A stretch of DNA of 64,000 nucleotides from the NCBI RefSeq assembly GCF_000717335.1, contig NZ_JNYZ01000012.1, forward strand, positions 248,001 through 312,000. Reading direction: 5' to 3'. The position numbers and the translations under genes are program-made. Shown one piece after another: positions 25,730 through 34,065 of the stretch. The DNA comes from Amycolatopsis jejuensis (GTDB lineage Bacteria > Actinomycetota > Actinomycetes > Mycobacteriales > Pseudonocardiaceae). The notes under the pieces were generated by a model. The model was not told the origin of the DNA, searched no databases, and saw only the letters and a list, made by a program, of their open reading frames with translations. Each line of letters starts with the position of its first letter. Positions within the stretch are counted from its first letter, which is position 1.

Positions 25730-27262
25730 ATGACCCCCGCTCGCAAGACTGCCGGGCGCGTCGCCTTCGTGGGCTCGGGCCCCGGTGACGCCGGGCTGCT
25801 CACCGTCCGCGCTCAGGAACTGCTGGCCAAGGCCGAGGTCGTGGTGACCGACCCGGACGTGCCGGCGAGCGTGCTCGCTTTTGCCGCGCCCGGCGCCGAG
25901 GTCCGGCCCGCCGTCGGTGAGCCGTCCGACGTCGCGAAGGACCTGACGTCCGAGGCCAAAGCCGGCCGGCTCGCGCTGCGGCTCGTCTCCGGCGACCCGC
26001 TGACCAGCCCCGCTGTGGTGGCCGAGGTGCAGGCCGTCGCCCGCACGTCGGCCGTGTTCGACGTGATCCCGGGCGTTGCGCCGGGTACCGCGGTCCCGGC
26101 GTACGCAGGCGTCGCGCTCGGTGGCACGTACACCGAGGCGGACGTGCGCGGCGAGGTCGACTGGGGCGCGCTGGCCGCGGTCCCCGGGCCGATCGTGCTG
26201 CACGCGACCTCGGCGCACCTGGCCGAGGCGGCGAGCCAGCTCACCGAGAAGGGCCTGCCGGCCAACACCCCGGTCGCGGTCACCGCGAACGGCACCATCA
26301 ACACCCAGCGCACACTGGACACCACGCTGGCCTCGGTGGCCAACGACGCGGGCGAGCTGGTCGGCCCGCTGGTCGTCACCGTCGGCGCGGCGGCCGGGCA
26401 GCGGTCGAAGCTGTCCTGGTGGGAGTCGCGGGCGCTGTACGGCTGGAAGGTGCTGGTCCCGCGTACCAAGGAGCAGGCAGGCGAGATGGCCGACCGGCTC
26501 CGCGGCCACGGCGCGACCTCGCACGAGGTGCCGACGATCTCCGTCGAGCCCCCGCGCAGCCCGGCGCAGATGGAACGTTCGGTGAAGGGCCTGGTCGACG
26601 GCCGGTACCAGTGGATCGTGTTCACCTCCACCAACGCGGTCCGCGCGGTGTGGGAGAAGTTCGAGGAGTTCGGCCTCGACGCGCGTGCGTTTTCCGGTGT
26701 GAAGATCGCCTGCGTCGGGGAATCGACGGCGGCGAAGGTGCGGTCGTTCGGGATCATTCCGGAACTGGTGCCCGCCGGGGAGCAGTCGTCGGAGGGGTTG
26801 CTGGCGGAGTTCCCGCCGTACGACGACGTGCTGGACCCGGTGAACCGGGTACTGCTGCCGCGGGCGGACATCGCCACGGAGATCCTGTCGGCCGGTCTCG
26901 TCGAGCGAGGCTGGGAAGTGGACGACGTCACGGCCTACCGGACGGTGCGCGCCGCGCCGCCGCCAGCGGAGACCCGCGAGATGATCAAGACCGGCGGGTT
27001 CGACGCGGTGTGCTTCACGTCGTCGTCCACGGTGCGGAACCTCGTGGGGATCGCCGGGAAGCCGCACACGCGGACGTTGGTGGCGTGTATCGGGCCGAAG
27101 ACCGCGGAGACGGCGGTGGAGTTCGGGCTGCGGGTGGATGTGCAGCCGGAGAAGGCCGATGTGCCGCATTTGGTGGACGCGCTGGCGGAGCACGCTGCGC
27201 GGTTGCGGGCGGAGGGGGCGTTGCCTCCGCCTCGGAAGGCCAAGCGGACTCGGCGTAGTTGA
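25730..27262 (+). CDS. hemD: Bifunctional uroporphyrinogen-III methyltransferase/synthase (CobA-HemD fusion)
   Basis: 510 residues. Residues about 8-235 form a CobA/SUMT-like domain (VAFVGSGPGDAGLLTVRAQELL, LVSGDPLTSPAV, VIPGVAPGTA), and residues about 250-495 a HemD domain (VLVPRTKEQAGEMADRL, IVFTSTNAVRAVWE, IACVGESTAAKV, FTSSSTVRNLV). The fusion is usual in actinobacteria. The SUMT half reads VVTDPDV where the family usually has a Tyr-Asp-Arg pattern, so methylation activity may be reduced; the HemD half looks intact. The 3' end shifts to G-ending codons. A palindromic repeat begins 5 bases after the stop. Confidence 0.93.
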   Translation: MTPARKTAGRVAFVGSGPGDAGLLTVRAQELLAKAEVVVTDPDVPASVLAFAAPGAEVRPAVGEPSDVAKDLTSEAKAGRLALRLVSGDPLTSPAVVAEVQAVARTSAVFDVIPGVAPGTAVPAYAGVALGGTYTEADVRGEVDWGALAAVPGPIVLHATSAHLAEAASQLTEKGLPANTPVAVTANGTINTQRTLDTTLASVANDAGELVGPLVVTVGAAAGQRSKLSWWESRALYGWKVLVPRTKEQAGEMADRLRGHGATSHEVPTISVEPPRSPAQMERSVKGLVDGRYQWIVFTSTNAVRAVWEKFEEFGLDARAFSGVKIACVGESTAAKVRSFGIIPELVPAGEQSSEGLLAEFPPYDDVLDPVNRVLLPRADIATEILSAGLVERGWEVDDVTAYRTVRAAPPPAETREMIKTGGFDAVCFTSSSTVRNLVGIAGKPHTRTLVACIGPKTAETAVEFGLRVDVQPEKADVPHLVDALAEHAARLRAEGALPPPRKAKRTRRS

Positions 27263-27266
27263 CCGT

Positions 27267-27319
27267 TCCGTGAAGGGAACCATCAGGGAATCTGATTCCG
27301 TGAAGGTTCCCTTCACGGA
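27267..27319. repeat. 53-bp palindromic repeat, locus B
   Basis: TCCGTGAAGGGAACC and GGTTCCCTTCACGGA are perfect 15-bp arms around GGAATCTGATTCC. The element starts 5 bases after hemD and is the same length as the repeats at 10877, 45525 and 55139. Confidence 0.9.
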
Positions 27320-27330
27320 CTTGTTGCGTG

Positions 27331-27354
27331 GGGCACCCCGAAGCTGATTGTGAC
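27331..27354. repeat. Motif 3, copy 1
   Basis: GGGCACCCCGAAGCTG followed by ATTGTGAC occurs here, 11 bases beyond palindrome locus B, and again at 54992-55017 (with one extra G) near palindrome locus D. A flanking GTTGCG is shared too. The function is unknown. Confidence 0.75.
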
Positions 27355-27362
27355 TACGGGCG

Positions 27363-27378
27363 GGCGAGTGCACTCGCC
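27363..27378. promoter_or_regulatory. Perfect 16-bp palindrome upstream of hemB
   Basis: GGCGAGTGCACTCGCC is a perfect palindrome centred about 45 bases before the predicted hemB transcript start, a typical activator or repressor position. No known regulator consensus is recognised. Confidence 0.45.
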
Positions 27379-27402
27379 GAAGAGGTCGGCTGAAGACCGG
27401 AG

Positions 27403-27408
27403 TACCGT
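27403..27408 (+). promoter_or_regulatory. Leaderless -10 element of hemB (TACCGT)
   Basis: TACCGT ends 7 nt before GTG 27416 and matches the -10 proposed for rex. Confidence 0.5.
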
Positions 27409-27415
27409 TGTCTCC

Positions 27416-28387
27416 GTGTTTCCCGAGCAGCGACCTCGCCGGCTTCGTACTACTGCTGCCATGCGCAGGATGGTCGGGGAGACCACACTGCGGCCCCGGC
27501 AGCTGATCCTGCCCATGTTCGTCGCCGAAGGCGCTGCGGCGCCGCGGGCGATCTCCAGCATGCCTGGCGTTGTCCAGCACACTCGGGACACGCTGCGGAA
27601 GGCTGCGGTCGAGGCGGTCAACGCCGGGGTCGGCGGGCTGATGTTGTTCGGCATTCCGGCGACTCGGGACGCGCAGGGGTCCGGCGCCGTCGACGAGAAC
27701 GGGATTCTCAACGTCGCTCTCCGTGACCTGCGGCATGAGCTCGGGGACTCCACCGTGCTGATGGCCGACACCTGCCTCGACGAGTTCACCGACCACGGGC
27801 ACTGCGGCGTCCTCGATGCGGACGGCGCGGTCGACAACGACGCCACCCTTCGCGTGTACGCCGACATGGCTGTCGCGCAGGCGGAGGCCGGGGCGCACGT
27901 GCTCGGGCCAAGCGGGATGATGGACGGGCAGGTCGGCGTGATCCGGCGGGCGCTCGACGAGGTCGGGCACAGCGAAACCGCCATTCTCGCCTACGCCGCC
28001 AAGTTCGCCAGCGCCTTCTACGGTCCCTTCCGTGAGGCCGTCGACTCGCAGCTCAAGGGCGACCGCAAGACGTACCAGCAAGACCCGGGCAACGCGCGCG
28101 AAGCACTGCGCGAGATCGAACTCGACCTCGCCGAGGGTGCCGACATGGTGATGGTCAAGCCTGCGATGTCCTATTTGGACGTCGTGAAGGCGGCGGCGGA
28201 CATCTCGCCGGTGCCGGTTGCGGCGTACAACATCTCCGGTGAGTACGCGATGGTCGAGGCGGCCGCGGCCAACGGCTGGATCGAACGCGAGCGCACCATC
28301 CTCGAGGTTCTCACCTCGATCCGCCGCGCGGGGGCCGACCTCGTCCTCACCTACTGGGCGACCGAGGCTGCCGCCTGGCTCGACTGA
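27416..28387 (+). CDS. hemB: Delta-aminolevulinic acid dehydratase (porphobilinogen synthase)
   Basis: 323 residues from GTG 27416. Schiff-base Lys residues are Lys196 ([13 protein letters not shown]) and Lys248 ([12 protein letters not shown]). The metal site reads [17 protein letters not shown]: Cys120 and Cys130 are present, but the middle Cys of the zinc-type triad is Asp122. It condenses two 5-aminolevulinate molecules into porphobilinogen. It has its own leaderless promoter and an upstream palindrome, so it may be regulated apart from rex-hemACD. Confidence 0.96.
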   Translation: MFPEQRPRRLRTTAAMRRMVGETTLRPRQLILPMFVAEGAAAPRAISSMPGVVQHTRDTLRKAAVEAVNAGVGGLMLFGIPATRDAQGSGAVDENGILNVALRDLRHELGDSTVLMADTCLDEFTDHGHCGVLDADGAVDNDATLRVYADMAVAQAEAGAHVLGPSGMMDGQVGVIRRALDEVGHSETAILAYAAKFASAFYGPFREAVDSQLKGDRKTYQQDPGNAREALREIELDLAEGADMVMVKPAMSYLDVVKAAADISPVPVAAYNISGEYAMVEAAAANGWIERERTILEVLTSIRRAGADLVLTYWATEAAAWLD

Positions 28388-28394
28388 GCCACGG

Positions 28395-28400
28395 TAGGGT
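28395..28400 (+). promoter_or_regulatory. Leaderless -10 element (TAGGGT)
   Basis: TAGGGT ends 7 nt before GTG 28408, inside the 20-bp gap after hemB. Confidence 0.4.
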
Positions 28401-28407
28401 CGTCCGG

Positions 28408-28947
28408 GTGGCCGAGAAGGACGAGTTCGACGGGCTCACCGACGATGAGCGCCGCAAGCGCGGGCGCGCGCCGGATCCGGTGCTGCCCGGGCAGGTTCCG
28501 GCGAAAGCCAAGCCGCCGGCGACGGTGCACGTCGCGTTCTTGCTCGCCATTTTCGCGGCGCTGGTCATTCTCGCGCAGCAAGTGCTGATCATCGCTCTCA
28601 AGCAACAGCTGGTGGACAACGCCGTCAAGCAGACGCAGCAGGCAGGCAAGCCGGTCGACCTCGCGCAGCTGCAGTCCGGCGCCACCACGCTCGTGTGGGC
28701 CATGTTCATCGGCGCGCTGTGCTTCAGCGCGTTGTTCGTGCTCTTCGCCTGGAAAGCCCGGGAGGGCACGCGTTCGGCGCGCACCATCGTCACGCTGCTG
28801 GCGGCGATCGGCCTCATTTACGAGCTCGCGCTGGTGCGCACGCCGTACTTCGCCCAGGCGTCGTCGCTGGCGCTCGTGGCCATGCTGGTGCTGCTGTACC
28901 TGCCGCGCACGGCGGAGTACTTCCCCAAGGTCGGCAAGAGGCTGTAA
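28408..28947 (+). CDS. Four-helix membrane protein of unknown function
   Basis: 179 residues. A charged N-terminus (AEKDEFDGLTDDERRKRGRAP) precedes four predicted membrane helices (about 41-68, 96-118, 126-142, 150-170). No family motif is recognised; actinobacterial hypothetical proteins lie at this position after hemB. The start is leaderless by geometry, and its stop overlaps the next ATG (TAATG), so three small membrane-protein genes (28408-29782) form a coupled set. Confidence 0.7.
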   Translation: MAEKDEFDGLTDDERRKRGRAPDPVLPGQVPAKAKPPATVHVAFLLAIFAALVILAQQVLIIALKQQLVDNAVKQTQQAGKPVDLAQLQSGATTLVWAMFIGALCFSALFVLFAWKAREGTRSARTIVTLLAAIGLIYELALVRTPYFAQASSLALVAMLVLLYLPRTAEYFPKVGKRL

Positions 28948-29393
28948 TGGCCCGAACGCTGTACTCCGAACCCGGCGTCGGCTGGACGGCGCTGGTCTGG
29001 GGCCCGCTGTTCGCGCTCCTGGGCGCGCTCGCGGAACTGGCCACCGGCGGTCCGGTGCACGTCGTCGGCTGGGTGCTGATCGGGGTCGCGCTGGCTGGGC
29101 TCACGCTGCCTTGGGTGTACGCGCGACGGCGTTTCCTCTCGCTGGAAGTCACCACGGACCGGTTGCGTCAGGGCCGCGAAACCGTTCTGGCGGCCCGGAT
29201 TGCCGCGGTCACCGACGTCGGTACCCCGGTCGGGGCTCGCGTGCTCGGCGGTGGCTGGTCCGTGCCGCGCAAGTACGACGAGCTGCCGGTGAAACTCGAC
29301 GACGGCACAGTGGTCCTCGCGTGGGCGCGCGACGTCGAGGCATTGCGGGCAGCGCTCGTCGAAATCGCCGTGCGGGAGGAGCCGAGCCGATGA
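28947..29393 (+). CDS. Two-helix membrane protein, DUF3093/PH-like
   Basis: 148 residues: two N-terminal membrane helices (about 14-33 and 41-58), then a soluble beta-rich part with LSLEVTTDRLRQGRETVLAARIAAV and LDDGTVVLAWARDVEALRAAL. The layout resembles DUF3093 or bPH-like proteins, but the assignment is tentative. The ATG overlaps the previous stop, and its stop overlaps the next ATG (ATGA). Confidence 0.65.
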   Translation: MARTLYSEPGVGWTALVWGPLFALLGALAELATGGPVHVVGWVLIGVALAGLTLPWVYARRRFLSLEVTTDRLRQGRETVLAARIAAVTDVGTPVGARVLGGGWSVPRKYDELPVKLDDGTVVLAWARDVEALRAALVEIAVREEPSR

Positions 29394-29782
29394 CACCCCC
29401 GCGAGGGAAGCGCAGTGCCCCCGAACCTGAAAGGCTGGACCCCGTGATCGACCTTCCCCAGCCGACCGGCGCCGGACTCTGGCCGCCGGAGGAAACCCAG
29501 CCCGAGACCAAGCTCAACCAGCCGTGGCGGGCGTTCGTCGCGCTCGGCGAAGTGGTGGTGGCCGGGCTCGTGCTGTGGGCGGCATTCGCGCTTTGGCACG
29601 CCGGGGTGGTCACCATCGTCACCACCGCGGGCGACGGCGCGAAACTGGCGTCACAGCGGCATTTGGGCGGGCATCTCGCCGGCGCGCTCGGCCTCGGCGC
29701 GCTGTCCGCGGTGCTCGTGGTGGATGCGATCCGTCAGCTGCTGCTGGCGGTCCGTGCGCGGCACCGCAAGAAGAAGGACTAG
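29390..29782 (+). CDS. Small two-helix membrane protein of unknown function
   Basis: 130 residues. A Pro-rich hydrophilic N-terminus (about 1-45) is followed by two helices (about 48-70 and 88-112) and a basic tail ending RARHRKKKD. There is no family I recognise. It is translationally coupled to the previous gene and ends the small membrane-protein set. Confidence 0.65.
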   Translation: MTPPRGKRSAPEPERLDPVIDLPQPTGAGLWPPEETQPETKLNQPWRAFVALGEVVVAGLVLWAAFALWHAGVVTIVTTAGDGAKLASQRHLGGHLAGALGLGALSAVLVVDAIRQLLLAVRARHRKKKD

Positions 29783-29836
29783 CCGATACACAGCTGGCCC
29801 ACAGGGAACCAACAGCTGACTGCTAAGCGGGGCACG

Positions 29837-29842
29837 CAGTCT
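29837..29842 (+). promoter_or_regulatory. Leaderless -10 element of the efflux operon (CAGTCT)
   Basis: CAGTCT ends 7 nt before ATG 29850. The match to the shared YAnnnT pattern is acceptable, and no ribosome site is seen. Confidence 0.35.
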
Positions 29843-29849
29843 TGCCCGC

Positions 29850-31085
29850 ATGACGCGGCTGCGCACCCGGACATGGGTGGTCAACGGGGTGCTCGTCGTG
29901 CTGCTCGGCGGCGCGGCTTTCGGGATTTACCAGGCGTTTTCGCCGTCGAGTTCGACGGCGCAGGCGCAGAGCCGGACCACGCCGGTGCGGCGCGCGAACG
30001 TCACCGAGACCGTGTCCGCGGCCGGGACGGTCGCCAGCGGGTACACCGGCGTCGCGAACTTCACCACGTCCGGCAAGGTCACCAGCATCGTCGTGAAGGT
30101 CGGCGACGTGGTGAGCGCCGGGCAGAAGCTCGCCACGCTCGACTCTTCCCAAGCGAGCAAACAACTTCAGGTCGCCAAGGCCAATCTCGCGGTGGCCGAG
30201 GACAACCTCGCGGCGGGGGAGGACAACCCGCCCGCCAATCAGACGGCAACCCAGGCGCAAACCAGCATTGCGTCGCTTCAGGCCAAAGTGGACCAAGCGC
30301 AGCTGGACGTCGACAACGCACAGGCGGCGGTCTCGGCGACCGTGCTGACTGCGCCCGGTGCTGGGACTGTCACTGCGATCAATGGGACAGTCGGGCAGCA
30401 AGCGGGCAGCGGCGGGTCCGGTTCCAGCAGCGCGGCGACTTCGGCTGGCGCACAGTCCGGGCAGCAGCAGTCGTCTTCCAGTACCAGCAGCAGTAGTAGC
30501 AGTGGGTTCATCGACATCACCGACATGAGCAGCCTGCTCGTGAACACTTCCGTGCCGGAAATCGACGTGAGCAAGGTGAAAACCGGCCAGAAAGCCACCG
30601 TCACCCTCAATGCGACACCGGATCAGCCGCTGCAGGCGACCGTTTCGAAGATCGACCTGACGCCGACCACGAGCAGCAACGTCGTCACGTACGGAGCGCA
30701 GCTGACGTTGTCGAATCCGCCGTCGGGGCTGCGACCCGGGCAGTCGGCGAGCGTCGTGATCACGGTCGCCGAGGCGGACGGCGTGTTGAGTGTGCCTGCC
30801 GCTGCCGTGCGGACCACGGGTACGACGAGCGTGGTCACGGTGCAGGAAAACGGGCAGGCGGTACCGCGGCAGGTCGAGCTCGGCGTGCGTGGGGAGTCCA
30901 CTGTGGAGATCAAATCCGGGCTGAGTGAGGGCGACAACGTGGTGCTCACCGCGGCGTCCCCGACGACGACCACCCCGGGAAACCAGCGCACTGGCGGAAC
31001 CGGTGGTCTCGGCGGCTTCGGCGGTCAGCAAGGTGGATTCGGTGGCGGCAGGCAGGGCGGGTTCGGCGGCGGAGCCCGAGGATGA
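29850..31085 (+). CDS. MacA/HlyD-type periplasmic adaptor protein
   Basis: 411 residues. One N-terminal membrane anchor (about 10-28) is followed by a lipoyl/barrel-sandwich half (VAGTVASGYTGVANFTTSGK), a coiled coil (about 103-160), the second lipoyl half (VLTAPGAGTVTAINGTVGQQ) and beta-barrel domains (LVNTSVPEIDVSKVKTGQKA). The tail is Gly-rich (GGFGG repeats), and a Ser/Gln-rich linker lies near 185-215. It is the adaptor of a tripartite-like ABC exporter with the two genes downstream; the stop overlaps the ATPase start (ATGA). Confidence 0.85.
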   Translation: MTRLRTRTWVVNGVLVVLLGGAAFGIYQAFSPSSSTAQAQSRTTPVRRANVTETVSAAGTVASGYTGVANFTTSGKVTSIVVKVGDVVSAGQKLATLDSSQASKQLQVAKANLAVAEDNLAAGEDNPPANQTATQAQTSIASLQAKVDQAQLDVDNAQAAVSATVLTAPGAGTVTAINGTVGQQAGSGGSGSSSAATSAGAQSGQQQSSSSTSSSSSSGFIDITDMSSLLVNTSVPEIDVSKVKTGQKATVTLNATPDQPLQATVSKIDLTPTTSSNVVTYGAQLTLSNPPSGLRPGQSASVVITVAEADGVLSVPAAAVRTTGTTSVVTVQENGQAVPRQVELGVRGESTVEIKSGLSEGDNVVLTAASPTTTTPGNQRTGGTGGLGGFGGQQGGFGGGRQGGFGGGARG

Positions 31086-31777
31086 AGCCGGTGATCGCAG
31101 TCTCCGGGCTGCGCAAAACCTACGGCAGCGGGGAAACCGCCGTGCACGCGCTGCGCGGGGTCGACCTGCAGGTGTGGCCGGGCGACTACGTGGCGATCAT
31201 GGGCGCGTCCGGGTCCGGCAAATCGACGCTGCTGAACATGCTCGGCTGCCTCGACACGCCCACGTCCGGCCGGTACCTGCTCGACGGCTTCCCGGTCGCC
31301 GACCTCAACGAACGGCAGCTTTCCTTGCTGCGCAACCGGAAGATCGGGTTCATCTTCCAATCCTTCAACCTCGTCCCGCGGACCAGTGCGCTGTCCAATG
31401 TGGAACTCCCATTGGTCTACAGTGGACTGAAGCGGGCCGCGCGGCGGCGGCGGGCGCTGGCCGCGCTGGAGGTGGTCGGCCTGACCGACCGCGCGAAGCA
31501 TCTGCCGAGCGAGCTGTCCGGCGGGCAGCAGCAACGGGTTGCGGTGGCGCGGGCGCTCGTCGGCGGACCGGCGCTGCTGCTTGCCGATGAACCGACCGGA
31601 AACCTCGATCATGCCAGCACCGTCGACGTCCTCGGTGTGTTCGACCGGCTCAACGCACTCGGCCGCACGGTCGTGGTGATCACCCACGAGGACGAGGTGG
31701 CCCACCATGCCCGCCGGATCGTGCGGGTGAGTGACGGGCAGATCGTGTCCGACGAGGTCACCGGGGTGGCCGCGTGA
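31082..31777 (+). CDS. ABC transporter ATPase, MacB/LolD type
   Basis: 231 residues. Walker A is [12 protein letters not shown], the Q loop lies in FIFQSFNLV, the signature is [15 protein letters not shown], Walker B is [13 protein letters not shown] and the switch is VITHEDE. It energises the MacB-like permease encoded next. The start overlaps the adaptor and the stop overlaps the permease (GTGA), a tightly coupled operon. Confidence 0.92.
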   Translation: MKPVIAVSGLRKTYGSGETAVHALRGVDLQVWPGDYVAIMGASGSGKSTLLNMLGCLDTPTSGRYLLDGFPVADLNERQLSLLRNRKIGFIFQSFNLVPRTSALSNVELPLVYSGLKRAARRRRALAALEVVGLTDRAKHLPSELSGGQQQRVAVARALVGGPALLLADEPTGNLDHASTVDVLGVFDRLNALGRTVVVITHEDEVAHHARRIVRVSDGQIVSDEVTGVAA

Positions 31778-32976
31778 ACCTCGTGGAAATTCTCCGGTTC
31801 GCCGTGCGCGGTCTTGCTTCGAACAAGCTGCGTTCGGTGCTCACCACGCTCGGGATCACCATCGGGGTCGCGTCGGTGATCTTGTTGGTGGCAGTGGGAA
31901 ACGGCGCTTCCGCGGCCATCACCGCGAGTATCCAGGGCCTGGGTACGGACGTGGTGAATGTGTCGCCGGTCCGCGGTGGCGGGCAGGGCGCCGAGGTGCG
32001 GCCGCTCACTGTGCAGGACGCGCACGCGCTCGTCGACCCGATGGGCGCGCCCGACGTGAAGGCGGCGTCACCGGTCGTCAGCACCACGGCGACCGCGACG
32101 TACGGCCAGACGTCCTATGACGTGCCGAGCGTGGTCGGTACCGAACCCGGGTACTTCACCACCACGAACCGGCAGATTGCCGACGGGCAGCTGTTCTCCG
32201 CCGAGGACGTGACGCAGGCCCGCAAGGTGGTGGTGCTTGGACCCACGACCGCGCAGTCGATTTTCGGTTCGGCCGACCCGGTGGGCAAGAACGTGCTGCT
32301 GAACAGCATCCAGTTCACCGTCGTCGGGGTACTGCAGGCGAAAGGCAGTACCGGGCTGCAGAACGCCGACGACGTCGCCATCGCTCCGATCAGCGCGGTG
32401 CAGAATTCCCTTGCCGGTTATGGTGGACTGAACCAGATCGCGGTGCAGGCGAGCACCGCCGATGCGATCGGGCTGGCGCAGGCCGAGGTCACCGCGATCC
32501 TCGACGCGCGGCACGGTATCCGCGCCGGTGCGACGCCCGACTACCAGATCCAGAACTCCGCACAGCTGCTGCAGACCCGGACGTCGGCCATCGACACGTT
32601 CACCGTCCTGCTCGGGGCGGTCGCGGCGATTTCGCTCCTGGTGGGCGGAATCGGGGTCACGAACATCATGCTGGTGACGGTGACCGAGCGGATTCGCGAG
32701 ATCGGGATCCGCAAGGCGATCGGGGCGCCGCGGTCGGCGATCCTCGGCCAGTTCCTCGCCGAGGCGACGATGCTGAGCCTGTTCGGCGGGCTGCTGGGCG
32801 TGGTGATCGGGGTGGTCGGCAGCCGGTTCAATATCGCGGGTATCCAGCCGGTGGTGGTTCCGTCGTCGATTGCGCTCGCCTTTGCGGTATCCGCCCTGAT
32901 CGGGCTTTTCTTCGGCAGTTTCCCGGCGAACCGGGCATCGCGGCTGCGGCCGATCGACGCCCTCCGGCACGAGTAG
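31774..32976 (+). CDS. ABC transporter permease, MacB/FtsX family
   Basis: 400 residues with the MacB layout: an N-terminal helix (about 20-42), a large extracytoplasmic MacB_PCD domain (about 45-265), and three C-terminal helices around VLLGAVAAISLLVGGIGVTNIMLV, LFGGLLGVVIGVVGS and SIALAFAVSALIGLFFG. IREIGIRKAIGAPRSAIL is the coupling-helix region. The cargo is unknown; lying among haem genes and next to tspO, a tetrapyrrole or peptide export role can be imagined but not shown. Confidence 0.88.
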   Translation: MNLVEILRFAVRGLASNKLRSVLTTLGITIGVASVILLVAVGNGASAAITASIQGLGTDVVNVSPVRGGGQGAEVRPLTVQDAHALVDPMGAPDVKAASPVVSTTATATYGQTSYDVPSVVGTEPGYFTTTNRQIADGQLFSAEDVTQARKVVVLGPTTAQSIFGSADPVGKNVLLNSIQFTVVGVLQAKGSTGLQNADDVAIAPISAVQNSLAGYGGLNQIAVQASTADAIGLAQAEVTAILDARHGIRAGATPDYQIQNSAQLLQTRTSAIDTFTVLLGAVAAISLLVGGIGVTNIMLVTVTERIREIGIRKAIGAPRSAILGQFLAEATMLSLFGGLLGVVIGVVGSRFNIAGIQPVVVPSSIALAFAVSALIGLFFGSFPANRASRLRPIDALRHE

Positions 32977-32983
32977 GAGCGTC

Positions 32984-33475
32984 ATGTCCGCGTCGAGTAC
33001 CCAGCCCATTCCGACCCCGCCCGACCCGCTGCCGGAGAACCTCGTGGCCGAACCCGCGGTCGCGGGCGATCTCACCGAGGAGCTGCGGCAGGTCGCGAGG
33101 CCGTTCGGCAAACCCACCCTCGTGCTGGCTGGATTGCTCGTGGTCGCGCTGGCTTTCGCCGGTGGCGCTTGGACGCACGCTGCCTTCGGACCCTCGGGTG
33201 CTGCTCCGTCGCCCAGCGCGCCGCAGGCGGGCGCACGAACCGGGGGACGCGGCACGGCCGGTACGGTGGAGAAGGTCGAGGGCACCACGGTCACGGTGAA
33301 GACGTTGCAGGGCAACGAGGTCAAAGTGTCCACTTCGGACGATACGACCGTCGGTGTGACCCAGTCGGGGAAGGTCGGCGACCTCAAACCGGGTCAGACG
33401 GTGACTGTCCAGGGTCGCACCGGATCCGACGGTTCGGTGACGGCACAAGCGATCGTGGCGCAGCCCGGGCGTTAA
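32984..33475 (+). CDS. Membrane-anchored DUF5666-like protein
   Basis: 163 residues. A cytoplasmic N-terminus (about 1-45), one helix (about 46-66) and a small extracytoplasmic beta domain ([20 protein letters not shown]...GQTVTVQGR...VTAQAIV) resemble DUF5666 barrels. It lies 7 bases after the permease and is probably part of the efflux operon. Its 3' end overlaps the convergent tspO gene by 4 bp. Confidence 0.7.
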   Translation: MSASSTQPIPTPPDPLPENLVAEPAVAGDLTEELRQVARPFGKPTLVLAGLLVVALAFAGGAWTHAAFGPSGAAPSPSAPQAGARTGGRGTAGTVEKVEGTTVTVKTLQGNEVKVSTSDDTTVGVTQSGKVGDLKPGQTVTVQGRTGSDGSVTAQAIVAQPGR

Positions 33476-33957
33476 GGCGTGTCGTTGAGGGCGATGATCG
33501 CGACGTTCAGCGCGGTCGTGTACAGCAGCCAAGCCAGGTACGGCAGAAGCAGCAGCGCGGCCACGCGGGACCGGCGGTAGAAGAGCCCGATCGTGATCAC
33601 CACGGTGAGGTCGAGCAGGATGATGTCCACGCACGCGACCCTGGTCGACCCACCGGCGAAGAACAGCGAGATCCACATCAGGTTGAACAGCAGGCCGATG
33701 CCGTACGCGGCAAAGCCCTGGTTCTCGCCGTCGGTGCGCCAATAGGTCCAGCCGGCGACCGCGAGCACGGCGTACAGCACCGTCCACACCGGACTGAACA
33801 GGTCGGCGGGCGGGGCCCACGACGGCATCGTGTACCGGGTGTAGGCGTCCGGGGCCGACGTGGCCGCCAGCCCGCCGATCAGCGCGACCACGGAGACCAG
33901 CCCGAAGAACACCGCGAGCATCAGCCACGGGTTCCGGCGGTGTGTGGGCGCCGTCAC
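33472..33957 (-). CDS. tspO: TspO/MBR family tryptophan-rich sensory protein
   Basis: 161 residues and five membrane helices. Family marks are [45 protein letters not shown] and [17 protein letters not shown]. TspO binds porphyrins and haem; the place beside hemL and within a haem-gene cluster fits. Transcription is toward the efflux operon, tail to tail. The GTG start has GGAGGAG only a few bases upstream. Confidence 0.92.
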   Translation of the reverse strand: MTAPTHRRNPWLMLAVFFGLVSVVALIGGLAATSAPDAYTRYTMPSWAPPADLFSPVWTVLYAVLAVAGWTYWRTDGENQGFAAYGIGLLFNLMWISLFFAGGSTRVACVDIILLDLTVVITIGLFYRRSRVAALLLLPYLAWLLYTTALNVAIIALNDTP

Positions 33958-33999
33958 GTCTCCTCCATGGCTCGCCCCGTCCGTGCGCGGCCCATCTTA

Positions 34000-34009
34000 G
34001 GAGCGCTCC
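34000..34009. promoter_or_regulatory. Palindrome GGAGCGCTCC between tspO and hemL
   Basis: A perfect 10-bp palindrome lies in the 108-bp divergent gap and could serve both promoters. It is short, so chance occurrence is possible in GC-rich DNA. Confidence 0.25.
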
Positions 34010-34065
34010 GGCGTCCTCGCCGGGTGGCGACGGCACGCGGCGGGAGGATTTGCGAGACTGGGGCG

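Noticed and set aside
25094..28081. Very long open frame on the minus strand opposite hemC, hemD and hemB
   Set aside because: It is antisense to well-recognised genes. In DNA of about 70% GC, stop codons are rare in the shadow frames, and the translation is low-complexity Arg/Gly/Asp.
29850..33475. Horizontally acquired island at the efflux genes
   Set aside because: Base composition and codon use match the neighbours, and there are no integrase, tRNA or direct-repeat boundaries.
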